Part shown: one piece after another, positions 58,090 through 64,000 of the stretch
How the letters are laid out: each line of letters begins with the position of its first letter
Numbering within the stretch: position 1 is the first letter of the stretch
Source: Streptomyces sp. TSRI0281
GTDB lineage: Bacteria > Actinomycetota > Actinomycetes > Streptomycetales > Streptomycetaceae
Direction: 5' to 3'
Length of the DNA stretch: 64,000 nucleotides
NCBI RefSeq assembly: GCF_001905125.1
Contig: NZ_LWLE01000038.1
Coordinates: 337,489 to 401,488 of the forward strand
Notes under the pieces: generated by a model
What the model was told of the DNA's origin: nothing
The model's database searches: none
Seen by the model: only the letters and a program-made list of their open reading frames with translations
Position numbers and translations under genes: made by a program

Positions 58090-59115
58090 GTGTCTGGCAT
58101 CTCGGCGGGTCGGTCAGCCATGCGGATGGGACCCGCGGAGCTGGTGCAGGCGGCGGCCATGGCCCGCCGGTTCTACCTTGAGGGAAAGTCGAAGATCCAG
58201 ATCGCCGAGGAGTTCGGCGTCAGCCGCTTCAAGGTGGCCCGGGTCCTGGAGACGGCTCTTGAGCGTGATCTCGTACGGATCGAGATCCGGGTACCGGCCG
58301 AGCTGGACGCCGAGCGCTCGGACGCGCTCCGTGCGCGCTACGGACTGCGGCACGCGGTGGTCGTCGAGTCCCCGGCGGAGGAGAAGGAGGACGCGGCCGA
58401 CCCGGAGAACCTGGGCGAGGTCGCGGCCGATCTCCTGGGTGAGCTGGTGAACGAGGGCGATGTGCTGGGCCTGGCCTGGGGCCGGTCCACCATCCACATG
58501 GCGGCGGCGCTCGACCAGCTCCCGCCGTGCACGGTCGTGCAGCTCACCGGGGTGTACGACGCGGGGACGGCCGAGCGCGGTTCGGTCGAGGCGGTCCGCC
58601 GGGCCGCCCAGGTGTCCGGCGGTGAGGCGCACCCGATCTACGCGCCGATGCTGCTGCCGGACCCGGCGACGGCGGCCGCGCTGCGCCATCAGACGGGTAT
58701 CGCCCGCGCCTTCGAGTACTTCGACAAGGTGACGGTCGCCGCGGTCTCGATCGGTTCCTGGGAACCGGGCATCTCCACGGTCCACGACATGCTCTCGGAC
58801 GAGGAGCGGTCCCACTACGCCTCGCTCGGGGTCGCCGCTGAGATGTCCGCGCACCTCTTCGACTCCGAGGGCCGCCGGGTCGGCCGTGACCTGGGCGAGC
58901 GCTGCATCACCGTGGAGGCGGACCGGCTGCGCCGGATCCCCGAGGTGGTGGCCATCGCGGGCGGCCAGCGCAAGGCGGCGGCGATCGGTGCCGTACTGCG
59001 CTCCGGCCTGGTCACCAGCCTGGTGACGGACACGGCGGCGGCCGACTATCTGCTCACCGAGTCGCCGGCCGGATCGCGCCCGGCACTGGAGCGGGCCGAC
59101 CCGGACGGCGAGTGA
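58090..59115 (+). CDS. SorC/DeoR-type sugar-binding transcriptional regulator
   Basis: The 341-residue protein has an N-terminal HTH (about residues 20-55, RRFYLEGKSKIQIAEEFGVSR) and a C-terminal SorC effector domain with the LAWGRSTIHMAAAL phosphate-sugar-binding pattern. SorC proteins respond to phosphorylated sugars, and the position after rpe suggests a pentose or central carbon ligand; the ligand is not shown. The GTG at 58090 is preferred to that at 58066 because GAGGAG lies at 58078-58083. A 17-base hairpin follows. Confidence 0.9.
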   Translation: MSGISAGRSAMRMGPAELVQAAAMARRFYLEGKSKIQIAEEFGVSRFKVARVLETALERDLVRIEIRVPAELDAERSDALRARYGLRHAVVVESPAEEKEDAADPENLGEVAADLLGELVNEGDVLGLAWGRSTIHMAAALDQLPPCTVVQLTGVYDAGTAERGSVEAVRRAAQVSGGEAHPIYAPMLLPDPATAAALRHQTGIARAFEYFDKVTVAAVSIGSWEPGISTVHDMLSDEERSHYASLGVAAEMSAHLFDSEGRRVGRDLGERCITVEADRLRRIPEVVAIAGGQRKAAAIGAVLRSGLVTSLVTDTAAADYLLTESPAGSRPALERADPDGE

Positions 59116-59142
59116 CCCGAGCACTCGGGGACGGACGGACAT

Positions 59143-59181
59143 GACGGAGGCCGGGCGCTGTGCGAGCGCCCGGCCTCCGTC
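59143..59181. terminator. bidirectional terminator between the SorC and terpene synthase genes
   Basis: A perfect 17-base stem (59143-59159 with 59165-59181) and five-base loop lie between convergent genes. Confidence 0.8.
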
Positions 59182-59190
59182 GTGCCGGTC

Positions 59191-60252
59191 TCAGACGGTG
59201 CGGTGCCCGTCCGCCGCGCACGGCACCGCGTGGTCCCCGGCGATGCCCAGCACCGTCTCCTCCAGATACTGCTCGGGCCTCTCGTACTGGCTGACGTCGG
59301 CCGGGTTGTAGCGCGGGGTCTGCCGGGACCAGTCCAGATTGCCGCGCATCCAGCTTCGCATGCCGTCGAGGTAGGGCACGAGCATCCCGGAGAGCTCGGG
59401 ATAGAGCTCCAGCAGCTCGTCCTCCGCGGTCAGGAACCGCTCGGTCTCCGTCGCTATCCTCGCCGCGACGTGGTCCAGCGCCTGCTGTTCCCCGAGGCCC
59501 CGGTGGTGGCGCACCAGATGGACGAGGTTGTGGATCTCGCCGAGCACCTGCTCCTTCTCGAAGGAGTACACGTCATTGGCCCAGCACACGACATTGCACG
59601 AGGCTTCCAGGGCGGTGATGAACCGGGGATCGTTGTGGATCGACTCCGGTGCCTCGATTCCGGCCACGATCTCTATCAGGTCCATGCAGACCTGGATGGC
59701 CCCGGTGTGCCGCCGGTTGGCGATGTACGTCTCCTCGGACGGCACCACGTCGTCGGCCCTGTTCCCGGCCTCCCAGGTGGTGGCCGTCGTGAGGTACATG
59801 ACCAGATGCCAGGCGAAGCGGGTGCGCCAGTGCGCCGCGGCACTCGGAGTCGTACGTTCCCAGAGGTCGGCCAGGGCGGTCACGGCCGCCGGGACCTCCT
59901 CGCCGGGCAGCGGGGCGGGGGCGGTCCCGTCCACCACGGCGCGCATCCGGTCGACCACGTCGCGTACGCGTTCGGGGCTGCGGCCGAGGTGGCCGTCGTC
60001 GAGCTGGTCGTCGACGAGGAACAGCCAGACGAACCAGTCGGCCACCAGATCGAGGTGTTCCCTGTCGGCCGTCGGGTAGACCATGCCGACGAACGCACCG
60101 AAATCGGCCTGTTCGAAGCGGTTTCTCGCCGACTCGCGGTGCACCAGTCCGGTACGGCGGGTCCAGGCGTCAATATGGTCCCGGGTGTGACCGACATGCG
60201 GGTTGGTCCGCTGCGGGAACGGGCAGTAGATGTCCGGCAGTTCGCTGTCCAC
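59191..60252 (-). CDS. class I terpene synthase (sesquiterpene cyclase type), product unknown
   Basis: The 353-residue protein has all hallmarks of a bacterial class I terpene cyclase: Asp-rich DDQLDD (81-86), a diphosphate-sensor arginine in NRRHTG (180-181), the NSE triad NDVYSFEKE (Asn226, Ser230, Glu234), and a C-terminal Arg314-Tyr315 pair. It should cyclise farnesyl or a similar prenyl diphosphate. By memory it does not match geosmin, 2-methylisoborneol, epi-isozizaene, pentalenene or selinadiene synthases. The GTG at 60252 is chosen with GGAGAGG about 14 bases upstream; TTG 60279 is an alternative. No P450 or prenyl transferase is adjacent. Confidence 0.9.
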   Translation of the reverse strand: MDSELPDIYCPFPQRTNPHVGHTRDHIDAWTRRTGLVHRESARNRFEQADFGAFVGMVYPTADREHLDLVADWFVWLFLVDDQLDDGHLGRSPERVRDVVDRMRAVVDGTAPAPLPGEEVPAAVTALADLWERTTPSAAAHWRTRFAWHLVMYLTTATTWEAGNRADDVVPSEETYIANRRHTGAIQVCMDLIEIVAGIEAPESIHNDPRFITALEASCNVVCWANDVYSFEKEQVLGEIHNLVHLVRHHRGLGEQQALDHVAARIATETERFLTAEDELLELYPELSGMLVPYLDGMRSWMRGNLDWSRQTPRYNPADVSQYERPEQYLEETVLGIAGDHAVPCAADGHRTV

Positions 60253-60549
60253 AGGCGGATCTGGATCCTCTCCGGTCAAACGGGCGTGTCGGGTTCTTCG
60301 ACAGCGCCTGCACGACGCTGCGCTGACCCCCGAGACCTGCGGATTTGAAGCTACCTGACCCCTTGTCACGGGTCCAGGGATGGTGATCACGAATGGTTCG
60401 ATTTCCCTTCGGGTAGGGTCTGTGGGTAAGGCAGGTTCCACTTGCCCGGCCCCCCGACCGCCTCCTTGGAGGAACACACGAAAGCGGGGGTCTTTTGCTG
60501 TGTCTTCGTGGAAACGACCTGCACCGTTTCGTATGAAAAAATGAGTGTT
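60253..60549. promoter_or_regulatory. divergent intergenic region between terpene synthase and guaB1
   Basis: This 297-base region must hold promoters for both genes. CCTCC-TT-GGAGG forms a small inverted repeat near 60463-60474, and TTTC-GTAT-GAAA is a short palindrome just before guaB1. I see no riboswitch I can name and no gene. Confidence 0.3.
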
Positions 60550-62016
60550 ATGCGTTTTCTTGAGCCGGGCACCGGTCGTTACACAGAGTCCCCCTCGGTC
60601 CCTTACGACCTCACGTACGACGATGTCTTCATGGTCCCGGGCCGCTCGGCGGTCGGATCCCGGCAGGCCGTGGACCTCACCTCACCCGACGGCACCGGCA
60701 CCACCATCCCGCTCGTCGTCGCGAACATGACCGCGATCGCAGGCCGCCGGATGGCGGAGACCATGGCCCGTCGCGGCGGCCTCGTCGTCATCCCCCAGGA
60801 CATCCCGATCGAGGTCGTCACCGACGTCGTCACCTGGGTCAAGACGCGCCACCTCGTCCTCGACACCCCGATCGTGCTGGCCCCCGGCCAGACCGTCGCC
60901 GACGCCCTGTCGCTGCTGCCCAAGCGCGCCCACGGCGCCGGTGTCGTCGTCGACGCGGAGCAGCGGCCCGTCGGTGTCGTCACCGACCACGACCTGACCG
61001 GTGTCGACCGCTTCACCCAGCTGTCCGAGGTCATGTCCAAGGACCTGGTGCTGCTCGACGCGGACATCGACCCGCGCGAGGCGTTCAACAAGCTCGACGG
61101 AGCCAACCGCAAGCTCGCCCCCGCGGTCGACGCGGGCGGCAGACTCGTCGGCATCCTCACCCGCAAGGCCGCACTGCGCGCCACCCTCTACACCCCGGCC
61201 ACCGACGCCGCGGGCAAGCTGCGCATCGCCGCGGCCGTCGGTATCAACGGCGACGTCGCGGGCAAGGCCAAGCAGCTCCTGGACGCGGGCGTGGACACGC
61301 TCGTGGTGGACACCGCGCACGGTCACCAGGAATCCATGATCAGCGCGGTCAGGGCCGTCCGGGCGCTCGACCCGAAGGTGCCGATCGTCGCGGGCAACAT
61401 CGTCGCCGCCGAGGGGGTGCGCGACCTCATCGAGGCCGGCGCGGACATCATCAAGGTCGGTGTCGGCCCCGGCGCCATGTGCACCACCCGGATGATGACC
61501 GGCGTGGGCCGCCCGCAGTTCTCCGCCGTCCTGGAGTGCGCCGCCGAGGCGAAGAAGTACGGCAAGCACGTCTGGGCCGACGGTGGCGTCCGGCACCCCC
61601 GCGATGTCGCCATGGCCCTCGCCGCCGGCGCGTCCAACGTGATGATCGGCTCCTGGTTCGCGGGTACGTACGAGTCGCCCGGCGATCTCCAGCAGTCCGC
61701 CGACGGCCGCTACTACAAGGAGTCCTTCGGGATGGCCTCGGCGCGCGCCGTGAAGAACCGTACGTCGGAGGAGTCCTCGTACGACCGCGCCCGCAAGGCG
61801 CTCTTCGAGGAGGGCATCTCCACCTCGCGGATGTTCCTGGACCCGACCCGTCCGGGCGTCGAGGACCTGATCGACTCGATCATCGCGGGCGTCCGCTCCT
61901 CCTGCACGTACGCCGGTGCCGCCTCTCTGGAGGAGTTCGCCGAGAAGGCGGTCGTCGGGGTGCAGAGCGCCGCCGGTTACGCCGAGGGCAAGCCGCTGCA
62001 CGCCAGCTGGAGTTGA
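60550..62016 (+). CDS. guaB1: GuaB1-family IMP dehydrogenase-related protein (CBS-containing GMP reductase)
   Basis: The 488-residue protein has the IMPDH/GMPR TIM barrel split by a CBS pair (about residues 95-215). The catalytic loop is GVGPGAMCTTR with Cys311, and the flap is YDRARKALFEEGI-like. Actinobacterial GuaB1 proteins have been shown to act as GMP reductases, turning GMP to IMP with NADPH, under nucleotide control by the CBS domains. The true IMP dehydrogenase GuaB2 is elsewhere. The start at 60550 (MRFLEPGTG) is preferred over 60541 by family comparison; neither has a strong ribosome binding site. Confidence 0.92.
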   Translation: MRFLEPGTGRYTESPSVPYDLTYDDVFMVPGRSAVGSRQAVDLTSPDGTGTTIPLVVANMTAIAGRRMAETMARRGGLVVIPQDIPIEVVTDVVTWVKTRHLVLDTPIVLAPGQTVADALSLLPKRAHGAGVVVDAEQRPVGVVTDHDLTGVDRFTQLSEVMSKDLVLLDADIDPREAFNKLDGANRKLAPAVDAGGRLVGILTRKAALRATLYTPATDAAGKLRIAAAVGINGDVAGKAKQLLDAGVDTLVVDTAHGHQESMISAVRAVRALDPKVPIVAGNIVAAEGVRDLIEAGADIIKVGVGPGAMCTTRMMTGVGRPQFSAVLECAAEAKKYGKHVWADGGVRHPRDVAMALAAGASNVMIGSWFAGTYESPGDLQQSADGRYYKESFGMASARAVKNRTSEESSYDRARKALFEEGISTSRMFLDPTRPGVEDLIDSIIAGVRSSCTYAGAASLEEFAEKAVVGVQSAAGYAEGKPLHASWS

Positions 62017-62038
62017 TCCCGCCCGATCCGCAACCCGC

Positions 62039-62073
62039 CTGCCCCTCCCGGTGATTCATGCCGGGAGGGGCAG
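62039..62073 (+). terminator. terminator after guaB1
   Basis: A perfect 13-base stem (62039-62051 with 62061-62073) and nine-base loop lie 23 bases after the stop. Confidence 0.75.
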
Positions 62074-62144
62074 CCGCGTTCCGGGGTTCGCGCGATGGTC
62101 GAAGAGTGTTCGTTTCCGGCCGTCCGGAGAGCCTTTGATGCGCT

Positions 62145-62190
62145 TCAAGTCTGTTGAGATATAAGTAATATGAAGCACAATCAACTGCCT
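62145..62190 (+). promoter_or_regulatory. AT-rich promoter/operator region of the aldehyde dehydrogenase gene
   Basis: This stretch is far richer in A and T than the surrounding sequence. It holds GTTGA (62153-62157) and TCAAC (62181-62185) as inverted arms, TAATAT (62166-62171) as a possible -10, and TTCAAG (62144-62149) as a possible -35 at 16 bases. The adjacent AsnC/Lrp regulator is a candidate to bind here. Confidence 0.4.
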
Positions 62191-62213
62191 ATCTCTCTGT
62201 GGTAAGGGATCTC

Positions 62214-63671
62214 ATGTCCTTCTTCACCGATCTGGCCCATCAGTTCATCGACGGTGAGTGGAGGCCGGGGAAGGGGTCCTGGGACATCATCGACTTCAAC
62301 CCGTACAACGGGGAGAAGCTCGCCTCCATCGCCGTCGCCACGGCCGATGAGGTGGACCAGGCATACCGCGCGGCGGAGCGGGCCCAGCGGGCGTGGGCGG
62401 ACACCAACCCGTACGCCAGACGGGCCGTGCTGGAGAAGGCGCTGCGGATCGTCGAGGAGCGCGAGCCGGAGATCAGCGAGGCGATCGTCGCGGAGCTCGG
62501 CGGCACCCGGCTGAAGGCGGCCTTCGAACTGCATCTGGCCAAGGAGTTCCTGCGCGAGTCCATTCAGCTCGCGCTGCGGCCGTCCGGGCAGATCCTCCCC
62601 TCGCCGACCGAGGGCAAGGAGAACCGGGTCTACCGGGTGCCGGTCGGCGTCGTGGGTGTCATCAGCCCCTTCAACTTCCCCTTCCTGCTCTCGCTCAAGT
62701 CGGTCGCTCCCGCGCTGGCGCTCGGCAACGCCGTCGTCCTCAAGCCGCACCAGAACACCCCGGTCTGCGGCGGCACCCTGCTGGCCAAGGTGTTCGAGGA
62801 CGCGGGGCTGCCCGCCGGACTCCTGAACGTCGTGATCACCGATATCGCGGAGATCGGCGACACCCTGCTGGAGCACCCCGTGCCGCAGGTCATCTCGTTC
62901 ACCGGGTCGGACAAGGTCGGACGGCACGTCGCCACCGTGTGCGCGGCCAGCCTCAAGCGGGCCGTCCTCGAACTGGGCGGCAACAGCGCGCTGATCGTGC
63001 TCGACGACGCCGATGTGGACTACGCCGTCGACGCGGCGGTCTTCAGCCGTTACGTGCACCAGGGACAGGTCTGCATGGCGGCCAACCGGATCCTGGTCGA
63101 CCGTGCGGTGGAGCGGGAGTTCACCGAGAAGTTCGTCGCCAAGGTCGCGTCGCTGACGGTCGGCGACCCGGCCGACCCCGCGACCCAGATCGGCCCGCTG
63201 ATCAACTCCTCGCAGGCCGAGGCCATCTCCAAGCTCGTCGACCAGACCGTCGCGGCCGGTGCGACGGCCCTGCTGCACGGCCGGGCCGACGGCAACGTGG
63301 TCAGCCCGTCGGTGCTGACCGGCCTCGCCGCCGACTCGCCCGTCCTGCACCAGGAGATCTTCGGGCCGGTGGCCCTGCTGGTGCCCTTCGACGGTGAGGA
63401 CGAGGCGGTCCGGATCGCCAACGACACCCCGTACGGGCTGAGCGGCGCCGTGCACACCGGCAACATCGAGCGCGGGGTGCGGGTCGGGCAGCGCATCCAC
63501 ACCGGCATGATCCACATCAACGACGGCACCGTCCACGACGAGCCCATCGTTCCGTTCGGCGGCGAGAAGAGCTCCGGTCTCGGACGGCTGAACGGCGATT
63601 CGATGATCGAGGCGTTCACCACCCAGAAGTGGATCTCGGTACAGCACGGCCGCTCGCAGTTCCCGTTCTGA
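62214..63671 (+). CDS. aldehyde dehydrogenase (benzaldehyde/vanillin dehydrogenase-like)
   Basis: The 485-residue NAD(P)-dependent enzyme has the general-base Glu253 in LELGGNS, the nucleophile Cys287 in HQGQVCMAANR, SFTGSDKVGR, and the EIFGPVA and PFGGEKSSGLGR signatures. The whole layout is closest to aromatic aldehyde dehydrogenases such as vanillin or benzaldehyde dehydrogenase, but the substrate is inferred. ATG 62214 has AAGGGAT at 62204-62210; the GTG at 62199 has none. A divergence-free partner downstream is an AsnC/Lrp regulator, which may control it. Confidence 0.93.
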   Translation: MSFFTDLAHQFIDGEWRPGKGSWDIIDFNPYNGEKLASIAVATADEVDQAYRAAERAQRAWADTNPYARRAVLEKALRIVEEREPEISEAIVAELGGTRLKAAFELHLAKEFLRESIQLALRPSGQILPSPTEGKENRVYRVPVGVVGVISPFNFPFLLSLKSVAPALALGNAVVLKPHQNTPVCGGTLLAKVFEDAGLPAGLLNVVITDIAEIGDTLLEHPVPQVISFTGSDKVGRHVATVCAASLKRAVLELGGNSALIVLDDADVDYAVDAAVFSRYVHQGQVCMAANRILVDRAVEREFTEKFVAKVASLTVGDPADPATQIGPLINSSQAEAISKLVDQTVAAGATALLHGRADGNVVSPSVLTGLAADSPVLHQEIFGPVALLVPFDGEDEAVRIANDTPYGLSGAVHTGNIERGVRVGQRIHTGMIHINDGTVHDEPIVPFGGEKSSGLGRLNGDSMIEAFTTQKWISVQHGRSQFPF

Positions 63672-63720
63672 CCGGTCACCCGCTGCGCCGGGCGCGCCCG
63701 GGACGGGCGCCGCATGGTCT

Positions 63721-63754
63721 ACTGCGGGGGCGGCACCGCCGCCCCCGCCGCAGT
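63721..63754 (+). terminator. hairpin between aldehyde dehydrogenase and AsnC/Lrp genes
   Basis: A nine-base stem (63726-63734 with 63738-63746) extended by a five-base outer stem (63721-63725 with 63750-63754) over a three-base bulge. It probably ends the aldehyde dehydrogenase transcript. Confidence 0.55.
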
Positions 63755-63782
63755 CCCATCGCAGAGAAGTGAACCGCCCGAC

Positions 63783-64000
63783 GTGCGCCTGAACGACCTC
63801 GACGAACGCATCGTCCACGCCCTCGCCGAAGACGCCCGGCGCAGCTACGCCGACATCGGCGCGATCATCGGGCTCTCCGCTCCCGCGGTGAAACGCCGCG
63901 TGGACCGGCTGCGCGCCGAGGGAGCGATCACCGGATTCACCGTGCGGGTGGACCCGGCGGCGCTGGGGTGGGAGACCGAGGGGTTCATCGAGATCTACTG
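63783..64000 (+). CDS. AsnC/Lrp-family transcriptional regulator, N-terminal part (cut by window end)
   Basis: The frame runs off the right edge after about 72 residues. It begins MRLNDLDERIVHALAEDARR and contains the Lrp-type HTH (SYADIGAIIGLSAPAVKRRVDRL in part) followed by the start of the ligand-binding domain (GAITGFTVRVDPAALGWE). The N-terminus is complete and typical. Lrp/AsnC regulators often control an adjacent catabolic gene, here the aldehyde dehydrogenase. Start GTG 63783 follows the purine-rich CAGAGAAGTGAA. Confidence 0.9.
   Translation, partial: MRLNDLDERIVHALAEDARRSYADIGAIIGLSAPAVKRRVDRLRAEGAITGFTVRVDPAALGWETEGFIEIY

Noticed and set aside
60442..60549. Earlier ATG giving guaB1 36 extra residues
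   Set aside because: The added sequence has cysteine-rich, unfamiliar composition and lies in the promoter region. Family members begin at MRFLEPGTG.

Overview
The window is high-GC actinobacterial chromosome, almost certainly a Streptomyces. Support comes from the codon use, the frequent GTG/TTG starts, and a gene order that includes the developmental regulator BldD, the nucleoid protein sIHF, a bifunctional RelA and a long pyr operon. It reads as conserved core chromosome with a few accessory insertions. I saw no tRNA, rRNA, CRISPR array, insertion sequence, prophage or integration site.

Layout. 1-9.7 kb: the end of a LemA-like gene, then pdxS-pdxT (vitamin B6), a YebC-type regulator, ruvC-ruvA-ruvB (Holliday junction processing), yajC-secD-secF (Sec export) and apt. 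9.8-20.3 kb: relA (ppGpp), a DUF349 gene and a membrane-anchored cyclophilin on the minus strand, a metallo-hydrolase with hisS, a VKOR-family protein, a RarA-type ATPase, and a DUF2470 gene whose start lies beside a near-consensus iron box. 20.3-26.7 kb: rpsD, a broken NB-ARC/TPR regulator, two small membrane proteins, alaS and ruvX. 26.8-33.9 kb: mltG with a Gln-rich tail, aroE, aroC, an uninterrupted aroK-aroB frame, aroQ and a Pro-rich P-loop kinase. 34-36.9 kb: an M24 peptidase, efp, nusB and bldD (minus).

37-47.1 kb is the pyrimidine operon pyrR-pyrB-pyrC-(membrane protein)-carA-carB-pyrD-pyrF. Most of its genes overlap by 4 to 8 bases, and it is preceded by a PyrR-type RNA loop that can pair with the pyrR ribosome binding site. 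47.3-53.8 kb: sIHF, gmk, rpoZ, coaBC, metK and priA. 53.9-59.1 kb: a small HTH protein, fmt, rsmB, rpe and a SorC-type regulator. 59.2-64 kb: a class I terpene synthase (minus), guaB1, an aldehyde dehydrogenase and the start of an AsnC/Lrp regulator.

Perfect inverted repeats after many genes divide the window into clear transcription units. No wholly new multi-gene system stands out. The most informative departures are the aroK-aroB fusion frame, the PyrR-loop/Shine-Dalgarno overlap, the iron box between the DUF2470 gene and rpsD, the internally deleted NB-ARC gene, the terpene synthase of unknown product, and the membrane protein built into the pyr operon.
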